Shown here piece after piece: positions 51,576 through 60,278 of a DNA stretch of 64,000 nt. The notes beneath the pieces were generated by a model that made no database searches, had not been told where the DNA came from, and worked only from the letters and a program-made list of their open reading frames with translations. Where the stretch lies: NCBI RefSeq assembly GCF_000426245.1, contig NZ_AUEZ01000011.1:79639-143638 (forward strand), read 5' to 3'. A program made the position numbers and the translations under genes. Source of the DNA: Bradyrhizobium sp. Ai1a-2 (GTDB lineage Bacteria; Pseudomonadota; Alphaproteobacteria; Rhizobiales; Xanthobacteraceae). The stretch's first letter is position 1. Every line of letters begins with the position of its first letter.

Positions 51576-53982
51576 AGTTGAGCGGCTGCACCACGTCGTA
51601 GGCGGCTTTGGTCAACGGCACGGCATAGTCGATGGTGAGGGCGCCGAACGGGGAGGCCCAAGTGAGGCCCATGCCGACCGATGAGCGCACGACGTTTTTG
51701 TTAGCCACCTGCAGCGCGGTGCCGCCCACGCTGGTCGGACCAGTATAACGGAACACACTTCCGGCATCGACGAAGGCCGATGCCTTGAGACCGTACTCGT
51801 CCGGAACGCCGGGAATTCCGCTCTGCAGTTCCGCCGTCGTCGCCCAATAGGCGCTGCCGCCGACATTGTCCATGGTGGTGCCGGGCGTCAGATCGCGCGG
51901 GCCGAAGCCGTTGGTGGCAAACCCCCGGACCATGGTCGGGCCGCCGAAAAAGCTGTTCATCAGCGGCACCTGCTGACCGCCCCAGCCGGTGACGTAGCCG
52001 CCCTGAGCGCGCACCATGCCGACGAGGTCGCCCGTGAGTGATTGATAGTAGCGCGCGTCTTCGCTGGTGCGCAGGAACTTCACGTCACCGCCGAGGCCGG
52101 CCAGATCCTGGCTCAGCTGCGACCTCAATCCGCTGGTGGGGCTTTTGCTGTTGTCGAGCGTGCTGTAGGTCGAGGTGGAGCCAACGGCGGAGACCCAGGC
52201 CGGTCCGTTAGCAGCAGCCTGCTGGACTGCAAGGGAAGGGGGCAAGCCGGAGTTGGTCGGGCCCAGCGAGATGTCCTGGTTGTAGATCGAGTAGCGCCAT
52301 TGCACACCGAGCTGCTCGGTGATCGGCGTGCCCAATTGCAGCGTCGAGCCGTAGGTCGTGCTGTTGTAGGACTGGTAGCTGTTCACCTCGCTCTGCCGGC
52401 CGAACAGCTCGATTCCCGCTGATACTTTGGTACCAAGGAAATAGGGCTCCGACGCCGCGAGGTCGATGCCGCGGGCATATTGGCCATAACTCACGGAGGC
52501 CTGAACGTTCTTTCCGGTCCCATAGAAATTGCGGTCGCCGACCTTGACCTCGACCAGCGCGCCGTCAGTGCTCGAGTAGCCGCCGGAGATGTTGAACTCG
52601 CCGGTCGCCTGGTCCACGGTCTCGACATCGAGCACGACGCGATCGGGCGTCGCGCCGGGCCGATTGGTGATCTTGACGGTCTTGAAGTAGTTCAAGTTCT
52701 TCAGCCGCCGCTCCGCGCGATCGATCAGCGTCTTGTTGTAGGGATCGCCCTCGGCGATGTCGAACTCGCGCCGGATCACGTAGTCGCGGGTGTGGGTGTT
52801 GCCATGGATCTCGATGCGTTCGACATAGGTGCGCGGGCCTTGGTCGATCAAGAATGCGACGTCGATGCGCTGTGCCGCGGCATCGCGGGCGATGCGCGGC
52901 TCAGCCTGCGCAAAGGGATAACCGAGCTTGGCCATTTCGACCGCGAGGAGTTCGGTGCTCTTGTCAAGCGCATTGCCATCAAACACCGCGCCGGCGTGGG
53001 CGAGTGCGACGCCGCGCAGCTTTTGCGGATCGAGCCTGGGAATATTGCAGGCGACGCTGATATCTCCGAAGTGATAGAGTGGGCCTTCATCAATCATGAA
53101 AGTGACTGCGAATCCCTTGGTTGCTGGATCGTATTCGGCCGTTGCCGAGCGAACGGTGGCGTCGGCATAGCCCTTGCTGCGATAGTAGAGACGCAACTGC
53201 TCCTGATCCTGCGCGATCCGGTCGGGATCGTAGACGTCGCTACCGGTCAGGAAACTCAGCATATTGGTTGCCGACGTCTTGATCACGGCGTTGAGCTGGC
53301 GTGCGCCGAAGGCCCGATTGCCGACAAAATTGATCTGGCGTACGGGCGTTTTCGCGCCCTCCGTGATCACGTAAACGAGATCGACGCGGCCATCGCCGCG
53401 GTCGATGATGTCGGGCACCACGCGAACGTCGTCGCGTCCGACATGGCGGTAGGCCTCGATGATACGGCCGACGTCCGCCTGTACCATTGAACGCTGCAGG
53501 CTCCCGCGCGACTTGGATCCAATCGCGGCGGCCAGATCGGCGTCTTTTATCTTCCTGTTACCTTCGAAGGCGACACGGTCGAGGATTGGCGCTTCCGTCA
53601 CATGTACGGTCAGGCGATCGCCGGTGCGCTCGATCGAGACCTTTTCGAACAGACCCGTTGCGACCAGCGCCTTCAGGGCTTCATCGCGTGCGGCTTCATC
53701 AAGCCGGCCGTCCGGCCCCGGATGGAAGTAGGAGCGCACGGTATCGGCCTCAACCCTGCGATTGCCGACGATGCTAATCGTCGCAGGTGGCGGCGGTACG
53801 CTTTCGGCGGCAAGCGGTGCGGCCGCGTTCAACAGGGCTGCGGCGGCGACAAGTAACGGGCCGATCAGGCGCGGCCTCGACGGCCGCCGATGCAGCGTGA
53901 TGCGCTCGAGCTTCACGTCCCTTACGGTCTCCCATTGACCGGCGATATCGAATTGCCGGCGCCGGGCAAAACGATGTCGCAT
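51556..53982 (-). CDS. BamA/Omp85 family outer-membrane assembly protein (paralogue)
   Basis: Up to 808 residues. A signal region (LIGPLLVAAAALLNAAAPLAA) precedes five POTRA-like repeats (ISIVGNRRVEADTV; LDRVAFEGNRKIKDADL; VRQINFVGNRAFGARQL; FGDISVACNIPRLD; VERIEIHGNTHTRDYVI) and a 16-strand barrel with the MVRGF motif of loop 6 and a terminal Phe. This is a full BamA layout, but the usual rseP and lpxD neighbours are absent, so it is likely a second BamA-like copy. A GTG at 53916 preceded by AAGGGAC could be the true start, still before the signal peptide. Confidence 0.87.
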   Translation of the reverse strand: MRHRFARRRQFDIAGQWETVRDVKLERITLHRRPSRPRLIGPLLVAAAALLNAAAPLAAESVPPPPATISIVGNRRVEADTVRSYFHPGPDGRLDEAARDEALKALVATGLFEKVSIERTGDRLTVHVTEAPILDRVAFEGNRKIKDADLAAAIGSKSRGSLQRSMVQADVGRIIEAYRHVGRDDVRVVPDIIDRGDGRVDLVYVITEGAKTPVRQINFVGNRAFGARQLNAVIKTSATNMLSFLTGSDVYDPDRIAQDQEQLRLYYRSKGYADATVRSATAEYDPATKGFAVTFMIDEGPLYHFGDISVACNIPRLDPQKLRGVALAHAGAVFDGNALDKSTELLAVEMAKLGYPFAQAEPRIARDAAAQRIDVAFLIDQGPRTYVERIEIHGNTHTRDYVIRREFDIAEGDPYNKTLIDRAERRLKNLNYFKTVKITNRPGATPDRVVLDVETVDQATGEFNISGGYSSTDGALVEVKVGDRNFYGTGKNVQASVSYGQYARGIDLAASEPYFLGTKVSAGIELFGRQSEVNSYQSYNSTTYGSTLQLGTPITEQLGVQWRYSIYNQDISLGPTNSGLPPSLAVQQAAANGPAWVSAVGSTSTYSTLDNSKSPTSGLRSQLSQDLAGLGGDVKFLRTSEDARYYQSLTGDLVGMVRAQGGYVTGWGGQQVPLMNSFFGGPTMVRGFATNGFGPRDLTPGTTMDNVGGSAYWATTAELQSGIPGVPDEYGLKASAFVDAGSVFRYTGPTSVGGTALQVANKNVVRSSVGMGLTWASPFGALTIDYAVPLTKAAYDVVQPLNFSAGGF

Positions 53983-54143
53983 CTGGGGTGAGTTGCAGGC
54001 CGGAGTCGGCCGAGCGCCATAATTTGAGCGCGCTTATTTAACCTGCGCGTTCTCAGAATTGTCGCAATGGCCGCATCATGCTTTGCAGCAAAACGTCCGA
54101 GATGTTGGTGCGGTGATGCATCAACGCTCGCCAGGAGTGCTGG

Positions 54144-55196
54144 ATGCGTTACGCAGTTCTCGTCGTAAGCTCCCTGCTGCTGATGCAATCGGCGCATGCG
54201 GAGAAGACGCCGGACATCGACCCGCGCGCCTCGCTGGCCGTGGTCCAGCAGTGGATCTACAATTATCGCGCCAAGCCGGATTACGCCCATGTGCCGGCGG
54301 CGGTGCGCATTCTCTTCCATTCGCAAAGCTTCAAGGAGCCGGAAAATGCCGGCATCTATCTCGGCTTCATTGCCGGAGCGATCGGCTCCAATCCGGAAAA
54401 GGCCGACCAGCTGATTGCGAGCTTCTTCCCCGTCGCGCCGGAGGATGAATGGGTGATCGTGCGCGCGGTCGCCTATTCCGGGCTGGCTGACTGGCGCAAC
54501 ATTCTGCGCAGGCTCGCGCCGCGAATGCCCGGGCGCAGGGTGATGATCGACAGCTACCTTTCCGGCAGGCTGCCGACACTCAACGATATTCCGCTCGAGG
54601 AGGCGACGCCCGGGATGATGGACAAGCTGCGCGTCGCGTTCACGCGCAATCCGTTCGCAAAGGAGGAGAAGAAGCTGAACACGAAGCTTACCTTTGCCAC
54701 CAATCAGGATCTCCTGGACACGCTGTGGGGATATTATTTCGCGACCGGCTCCCATGTTCCGATTCAGCGCATCATCGAGATGCTGCCATGGAGCCGGAGT
54801 CGCGATACCGTCGACAAGCTCAGCGTCGGCAGCATGGCGCGCTATACGCTGGCGAGTTATGCGATCCGTGACGCCAGCCTACGTGAATTCCTCCGTAGCG
54901 AACTGGCGCGGCAGAAGCCGCCGATCAAGGCGCCGCTCTCGGAGGTCGTCGATGCCGCCGATACGGTAGAGATCGCGGCGCTGCGCAAGGATGCCGTTGC
55001 CGCCGTCGATGAGCTCAAGGCCAAAGGTTCCGATAGCCGGCGCGATCTGGACTTCTGGGGCCAGGTTGGCGTTGGTGCGCTTTCACTCGGATGCGTCTCG
55101 GCCGCAGCGCTCGGGCAGGTCGCGGTCGGCATCCCCTGCGTGATCGGCGGCTCGGCCTCGCAGGGACTGTTGCAGTTCTGGGAAAAGCAGCAGTGA
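54144..55196 (+). CDS. Exported protein of unknown function
   Basis: 350 residues. A signal peptide (VLVVSSLLLMQSAHA) is followed by a helix-rich body with TPR-like spacing but no domain I recognise. The C-terminus carries a Gly/Ala-rich hydrophobic segment (GVGALSLGCVSAAALGQVAVG) that could be a membrane anchor or loop. Divergent from the BamA paralogue across 160 bp; a shared envelope role is possible but unproven. Confidence 0.75.
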   Translation: MRYAVLVVSSLLLMQSAHAEKTPDIDPRASLAVVQQWIYNYRAKPDYAHVPAAVRILFHSQSFKEPENAGIYLGFIAGAIGSNPEKADQLIASFFPVAPEDEWVIVRAVAYSGLADWRNILRRLAPRMPGRRVMIDSYLSGRLPTLNDIPLEEATPGMMDKLRVAFTRNPFAKEEKKLNTKLTFATNQDLLDTLWGYYFATGSHVPIQRIIEMLPWSRSRDTVDKLSVGSMARYTLASYAIRDASLREFLRSELARQKPPIKAPLSEVVDAADTVEIAALRKDAVAAVDELKAKGSDSRRDLDFWGQVGVGALSLGCVSAAALGQVAVGIPCVIGGSASQGLLQFWEKQQ

Positions 55197-55383
55197 GGCT
55201 CGATTGGGCGTCGTGCTCTTTCTTGCTGCGGAATATCTGAGCCGGTAGCCATGTCAGCCTGATATCCCGCCCTGCAAAATCCGGGTTTGGCCTCACCTTG
55301 GTGCTTCCGCTAGAAAGTGTTGCCGTCGCCTTGGCAACGGTGGGCGTTTGCCCATTAACTGACGATAAGAGGAAGCGACCAAC

Positions 55384-56646
55384 ATGACCGCTGGACCACA
55401 ACTGCCCGAGCGTGCGGCGCGCGCGAAGGGTGAACCGACCGCTCTCGATGGTCTGCTGGTTATTGATTTCACCCGGGTGGTCGCCGGTCCGGCCTGCACG
55501 CAGACGCTTGCCGATTTCGGCGCCGAGGTCATCAAGATCGAAAATCCTGATGGCGGCGACGACACGCGCGCCTATGAACATGCGGAAATCGGCGGCGAGA
55601 GCGCAGCCTATCTCAGTCTCAACCGCAACAAGCGAGGGATCGCGCTCGACTTCACCAATTCCGCCGCCCTCGATGTGGTACGCGAACTCATCGCGAAAGC
55701 GGACGTCGTGGTGGAGAATTTCTCCGGCGGCGTGATGAAGAAGTTCGGCCTCGACTATGCCTCGGTGGCGCCGAGCAATCCGCGGCTGATCTATTGCTCG
55801 ATCTCGGCCTATGGCCGCAAAGGCGAATTTGCCTTGCGGCCGGGCTTCGATCCGATCACGCAGGCTGAAAGCGGCTTCATGTCGCTGAACGGTTTTCCCG
55901 ACGGCGAGCCGGTAAGGACCGGGCCGCCGATTGTCGACATGGCAACCGGCATGTCGGCCTGCAATGCGATCCTGCTTGCGTTGCTGGCACGCGACCGGGT
56001 CGGGCGCGGCCAGCATGTCGAAGTCGCACTGATCGACATGGCGGTTGCCATGACCGGATTTTACGGCATGGCCTATCTGATCAGCGGCCAGAATCCCGGA
56101 CGCTTCGGCAATTCGCCGAACGGCTCGCCGACGGTTGGTCTCTACCAGGCCGCCGATGGTCCGCTCTACATGGCCTGCGCCAACGATAGGCTGTACCGCC
56201 GTCTCGTCACCGAAGTGTTCGACCGGCCGGATCTCATCACCCATCCGGATTTTGCGCACCGCAAGAACCGGACCGCAAACAAAGAGAAGCTGCGCGCGAT
56301 CATTGCCGGTATCTTTGCCACCGACCGGCTCGAAAACTGGATGGCGAAGATGAAGAAGGCCAATATTCCCGTCGGCTATCTGCGCACGGTCGAACAGGGG
56401 TTCAACGCGTCGGAAGTGCGCGACCGTGATCGTCTCAGCAAGATACCGCACCCGACCGCAGGATTCGTTCCCAATATCGAGACGCCGATTGGAATGAGCG
56501 TTACGCCGACCGTCGATCCAGTTGCCGCGCCGCTGCTTGGCCAGCACACCAGGGACGTGCTGCGCGATACGCTCGGCTACGACGACGGCCGCATCGCGGC
56601 ACTCGCGAAGGCTGGCGCGTTCGGAAAGGCGGAGAATACGGACTGA
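55384..56646 (+). CDS. CaiB/BaiF family CoA-transferase 3
   Basis: 420 residues. LDGLLVIDFTRVVAGPACTQ and VIKIENPDGGDDTR open the fold, and the catalytic Asp is in RPGFDPITQAESGFM. It stands alone between an unknown exported protein and repeats, so its substrate is not suggested by neighbours. GAGGAAGCGACCAAC precedes the ATG. Confidence 0.88.
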   Translation: MTAGPQLPERAARAKGEPTALDGLLVIDFTRVVAGPACTQTLADFGAEVIKIENPDGGDDTRAYEHAEIGGESAAYLSLNRNKRGIALDFTNSAALDVVRELIAKADVVVENFSGGVMKKFGLDYASVAPSNPRLIYCSISAYGRKGEFALRPGFDPITQAESGFMSLNGFPDGEPVRTGPPIVDMATGMSACNAILLALLARDRVGRGQHVEVALIDMAVAMTGFYGMAYLISGQNPGRFGNSPNGSPTVGLYQAADGPLYMACANDRLYRRLVTEVFDRPDLITHPDFAHRKNRTANKEKLRAIIAGIFATDRLENWMAKMKKANIPVGYLRTVEQGFNASEVRDRDRLSKIPHPTAGFVPNIETPIGMSVTPTVDPVAAPLLGQHTRDVLRDTLGYDDGRIAALAKAGAFGKAENTD

Positions 56647-56734
56647 GCGGTCCATCGTCTGGCGGATCGGCCTCGGCACGGTCCGCTGGAGCGCGATGAC
56701 TTTTCTTTCGTCATCCCGCTCTAGCTCTTTGTTT

Positions 56735-56784
56735 GAGCATGATCTTTTTCGAAAAAGCGGTCTCCACTTTTTCGGATCATGCTC
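56735..56784. repeat. Inverted repeat GAGCATGATC...GATCATGCTC
   Basis: Ends GAGCATGATCTTTTTCGAAA and CTTTTTCGGATCATGCTC, followed by TAGCG. A dispersed short repeat of a type I know from Bradyrhizobium; related TAGCG-ended sequence is at 62898-63000. Confidence 0.8.
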
Positions 56785-56839
56785 TAGCGATTTCTATTCC
56801 CGGGCTGATCTTGCTTCGCAAACCAGCCGCGCCAGATCT

Positions 56840-57025
56840 TCAGTTCGGCTTGCTGCGGAGATTGCTGTTTGCAATCTCCTCCGCTTCCTTGTGCTCGGCC
56901 CGATCGATCTCGAGGCGTGCCATGCGGAGTATCAATGTAGCCGTGGTCAGGCCGAGGCGTTCAGCCTCCTGGGCTGCGGTTTCAACCTTCTTCGCCAAGC
57001 CGTCGCGTTTGCCTGGATACGCCAT
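56840..57025 (-). CDS. Small hypothetical protein, 61 aa
   Basis: Begins MAYPGKRDGLAKKVETAAQE and continues with LGLTTATLILRMARLEI, a single amphipathic helical protein. AAGAGGGAAGAATT before the ATG is a good RBS. It lies 87 bp after the cupin gene on the same strand and may belong to the same transcript. No known family. Confidence 0.6.
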   Translation of the reverse strand: MAYPGKRDGLAKKVETAAQEAERLGLTTATLILRMARLEIDRAEHKEAEEIANSNLRSKPN

Positions 57026-57112
57026 AATTCTTCCCTCTTGATAGGTGGATCAACGATCCAAGTTGGGTTGCGGAGCTGCAGTAGATGGCCCGGAGCTCCA
57101 TCGAGCGAACGA

Positions 57113-57433
57113 TCAGTTCCTTGCCAGGTTGGCTGGCGGCTGGGTCGCGATTGCATAGACCGCACCGCCTTCCAGCGCTTCCGATTGGTGGACTGTGCCG
57201 GCCGGCAGGAAGATGGTGTCGCCGGCGCTGACGATGCGCTGGCCGCCATCCCAGGTGAAATTCAGCCTGCCGCTGATGATCATCAGGATCTCGTCGACCG
57301 GGTGGGTGTGGAAGCTGTGCACCTTGCCCGCAGCATCATGCTGCAATTCGATCGAGCCCTGCTCCGGAAGCAGGTTGAGGATCGCCGGATCGAGCGCGAA
57401 TTCGGTCTTCTGACCTGTAACAATCCTGGTCAT
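57113..57433 (-). CDS. Small single-domain cupin
   Basis: 106 residues. Cupin motif 1 is textbook: Gly36, His42, His44, Glu48 and Gly55 in GKVHSFHTHPVDEILMIISG, and motif 2 has His82 in PAGTVHQSEA. These four ligands can bind Fe, Mn, Ni or Zn. Reaction unknown: such cupins act as dioxygenases, isomerases or lyases. ATG 57433 overlaps the YqcI stop (ATGA). Last of four coupled genes in the GNAT-MFS-YqcI-cupin operon. Confidence 0.85.
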   Translation of the reverse strand: MTRIVTGQKTEFALDPAILNLLPEQGSIELQHDAAGKVHSFHTHPVDEILMIISGRLNFTWDGGQRIVSAGDTIFLPAGTVHQSEALEGGAVYAIATQPPANLARN

Positions 57434-58185
57434 GCCGCTTGCTCCGTGTTGCTGGTGTGAGCCGACTGGTTCTGTGCGAGCTTGGCGAAGGGGCAGCGCG
57501 CCACGGACTGGTTGTCGTCGTGCAGGAAGTATTGCTGGTACTCGCGCCCGTCGGTCGCCCCATAGCGTCCGAGCAGCGGCGAGGGACTGGTGCTGTCGAA
57601 GGGGATGAGCCGCTTGCGCACTTCCGCAAACGCCGCATTGGCCGCCTTTTCCGTTCCCAGGATCTTCTCGAACACCCATCGCGGCTGGAAGGTCAGCATG
57701 AACGCGCTGGAGCGGCGGCTTTGGCGCATCACATGCGCGGGCGTGGTGCACACCACGAAGATCGGTTCGCCGGCGAACGAGAACTCCCACATCGGGTCGT
57801 CCAACTGTTCGGGGATGTCGGCTGGCCAGGGAGATTTGTCCAGCCGCGCAAGCTGGTCGAGCGTCGACCACATCTTGCGATAATAGGCGTCAAGCGTTTG
57901 TACCGGGCGAGGCCGCGTAAACAAGATCAAGGAAGTATTCGGGCCGAACGAGCGGGCCTGCGAGACATAATGCCCAAGCTGTTCTCCGAGCACGTCGACG
58001 TCGTAGGGATCGAGGAACAGGTAGCGGAGTTGATCCTGGCGATAACCGGCTACGCCGAATACGCACGGGAACGGTCTCGCTTCGCTGCTCATTTGCGCTT
58101 CGAACTCGGCGAACATCACGCTTTGCCAGCTGCTCACCGTAAATTTCGACGCGACCTCTCCTCTTCTCAAGAACAAACGCTCCAT
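57430..58185 (-). CDS. YqcI/YcgG family protein, GntA-like heme N-hydroxylase candidate
   Basis: 251 residues of the YqcI/YcgG family (PF08892). Hallmarks are the N-terminal FPCVFGVAGYRQDQLRYLFL at 39-58 and the C-terminal ARCPFAKLA near 229. A characterised relative, GntA, is a heme-dependent enzyme that N-hydroxylates a guanidine group in guanitoxin biosynthesis. No signal peptide or membrane segment, so it is cytoplasmic. Position between an exporter and a cupin, with an acyltransferase first in the operon, suggests it oxidises an amine or guanidine of a small molecule. Heme binding and substrate are inferred from the family. Confidence 0.8.
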   Translation of the reverse strand: MERLFLRRGEVASKFTVSSWQSVMFAEFEAQMSSEARPFPCVFGVAGYRQDQLRYLFLDPYDVDVLGEQLGHYVSQARSFGPNTSLILFTRPRPVQTLDAYYRKMWSTLDQLARLDKSPWPADIPEQLDDPMWEFSFAGEPIFVVCTTPAHVMRQSRRSSAFMLTFQPRWVFEKILGTEKAANAAFAEVRKRLIPFDSTSPSPLLGRYGATDGREYQQYFLHDDNQSVARCPFAKLAQNQSAHTSNTEQAA

Positions 58186-58210
58186 AACGCCCCTCTATAG
58201 GTTAACGCGA

Positions 58211-59503
58211 CTATTGAACTATCAGTTTGCTTTTCATCAACAGCGGGCCCGCAATCCCGGGCAGTGACATGAGCAGCAGAATTGCGATCAGGGTGCCGTA
58301 GCCGGCGTCACCGATCGCGGCTGCGCCATGTGCGATATCGGTGCCGGCGAACTGGCTCGCGACAAGCATGGAAAACCCGATGATAGGTTGCGCGATGCCG
58401 GCGAAGATCCCGGCTGCCGTCGTGTTCACGGATGCGCCGACGCCGATGAGATCGGCGGTGTAGAGCCGCTTGGTGCATTTGAGCACGAGCGGGACGGTCC
58501 CGCCAGCGACCAGGCCGAGCGTGGTGAAGACCACGGCAACGTAAACAAGGCCGAATGCCTTGGCGATCGGCGGCAGCAACAACGCGATGAGGATCATCCG
58601 CAGCACGCAAATCCGGATCAGTGCTGTGTCGAGTGCCGCCACGCGGTCAGCCGCGTGACCGAGGAAGACGGAGCCGATGGCGTTGCCGATCATGAAGGCA
58701 AGCAGCGGCGTTCCGGCGGCGGTCGGCGAGATGTTGAAAAAGTGCTCCACCATCGGAATGCCCCACACGCCCGACAGCGTCGTCACCACCGCGAAGTGGG
58801 ACGCAAAGGTCATGGCGCAGCCCCAATTGGCCACATGCGACAACGATTGCCGCGCGGCGCCGATGACGCTCTTCAGCGTCTTGTTGCTGGATGACGCCGG
58901 AGTTGGCTTCAGTGCAAACTTGGCGGCAACGAGGTTGGCGAGGCCGATAGCAGCGATAAACAGAAAGCAGGCGCGCCACCCGAAGCCCGTCACGGCGGCC
59001 GCAAGCGGCGTCGTGGCGATCACGCCTCCGACATAGCCCGACACCTGTGAGATGCCCGACATGATACCGAACCGCTCGTCCGAGAAGTTCTGCGCGACCA
59101 GCTTCAAGAGCGCGGTGAACACCAGCGCATCGCCGCAGGCGACGATCAGGCGCGCGGCGAAGACATCAAGCAGGTTCGGCGCCAGTGCAAATGCTGCACT
59201 GCCCAGCGACGAAGCGACCATGCTGGCCAGCACCACGCGCTTGACGCCGTAACGGTCGACCAGAAGGCCGGCCGGAATCTGCATCAGCGTGTAGCCCCAG
59301 AAGTAGCCGGAGGCGAGCATCGCGATGCCGGCGGCGTCGGTGCCGAAATCGTGCATCAGGCTCAGATTGACCGATTGCGGCGACACGCGCTGCAGGAAGG
59401 CGATGGCATAGGCGACAGCTACCGTCGCCCAGGCCCAATAGGCGCGGTCACCGAGCCGCGAGGCCGTCGGGGCGTACGCTGTTTGCTGACCCAGCATCGA
59501 CAT
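58211..59503 (-). CDS. MFS transporter
   Basis: 430 residues with 12 predicted membrane helices. The loop 2-3 motif is present in altered form (GLLVDRYGVKRVVLASM), and the N-half resembles the ACS/nitrate-sugar-phosphate type (LQRVSPQSVNLSLMHDF). ATG 59503 shares bases with the GNAT stop (TGATG) and has GAGGG before it; a GTG one codon upstream is the alternative. It could export the operon product or import its precursor; the N-terminal family likeness makes import equally possible. Confidence 0.88.
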   Translation of the reverse strand: MSMLGQQTAYAPTASRLGDRAYWAWATVAVAYAIAFLQRVSPQSVNLSLMHDFGTDAAGIAMLASGYFWGYTLMQIPAGLLVDRYGVKRVVLASMVASSLGSAAFALAPNLLDVFAARLIVACGDALVFTALLKLVAQNFSDERFGIMSGISQVSGYVGGVIATTPLAAAVTGFGWRACFLFIAAIGLANLVAAKFALKPTPASSSNKTLKSVIGAARQSLSHVANWGCAMTFASHFAVVTTLSGVWGIPMVEHFFNISPTAAGTPLLAFMIGNAIGSVFLGHAADRVAALDTALIRICVLRMILIALLLPPIAKAFGLVYVAVVFTTLGLVAGGTVPLVLKCTKRLYTADLIGVGASVNTTAAGIFAGIAQPIIGFSMLVASQFAGTDIAHGAAAIGDAGYGTLIAILLLMSLPGIAGPLLMKSKLIVQ

Positions 59504-60216
59504 CACACCCTCGCATATCCAACCGAGAATAAGGCGTCCGCTGAATCTGGAATCATGCGGGACATCGCCGCATCGACCAGTGAAGCAGTGCCACGGTAGG
59601 CTTGGCGATGGTGCTTAATGTGGCCGTAGGCGCCACGCATGATCATTTCCGGCACCTCGAGCGGTTTGCCGGGATAGAGCGTTGCGCACATCTCGACGCA
59701 GGCTGCCTGCAGGGCGGAATCGCTGATTTCGTCGAGCAGCGAAGGTGTCACTTTTTCGCAGATCTTGGCATTGGCAGCCCATACGATCGGATTGCGTGTC
59801 CGCCACCCGTAGAACAGGCCGCCAATTCCCCTTGCTGCGGAGCTCGCGCGCTTCAGCACTTCCTGGGTGAAGAAGCCGTACAGACCGCGCCCCTGATGGT
59901 CGGGAAGCACCTCGGTGCCGCTGCGATAGACCGCAGGCCCGCACGACATCTGCAGGAGGCGATAGACGGAAAAGGCCGCCAGTCCCAGGCTGTCGAACAC
60001 AAGGATGAGGCTGTACTTGCCGTCGAACGGGGAGGAGCTTGCCGTCCAGTGCGGCTCGGTCGCCTTCCAGTTTACGGCGATAATGCCATTCATGGCATCC
60101 ATCAGCGGCTGGCGGTCGGAAGCCGCGACGCTGGACGCATCAGGAAAACTGTAGACTGCGTAACCGGCCCAGGGCGAGTTGATCGCCTGGTATTGGCTGC
60201 CCAGCTTTCGCACCAT
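59503..60216 (-). CDS. GNAT-fold acyltransferase
   Basis: 237 residues. The acetyl-CoA site is seen in TEVLPDHQGRGLYGFFTQEV (Q/R-x-x-G-x-G form in HQGRGLYG at 107-114), after a beta-strand pair typical of GNAT. The N-terminal 80 residues and the C-terminal 70 extend beyond a minimal GNAT. First gene of the leftward operon and divergent from the GlxA-type regulator by 62 bp. Probable N-acyltransferase acting on an amine intermediate; the substrate is unknown. Confidence 0.75.
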   Translation of the reverse strand: MVRKLGSQYQAINSPWAGYAVYSFPDASSVAASDRQPLMDAMNGIIAVNWKATEPHWTASSSPFDGKYSLILVFDSLGLAAFSVYRLLQMSCGPAVYRSGTEVLPDHQGRGLYGFFTQEVLKRASSAARGIGGLFYGWRTRNPIVWAANAKICEKVTPSLLDEISDSALQAACVEMCATLYPGKPLEVPEMIMRGAYGHIKHHRQAYRGTASLVDAAMSRMIPDSADALFSVGYARV

Positions 60217-60278
60217 GGCAGAACTCCACTTTCCATAGAGAGCTATACAGGCGCGGCTCGAATGGCTTAAAGGACAAT

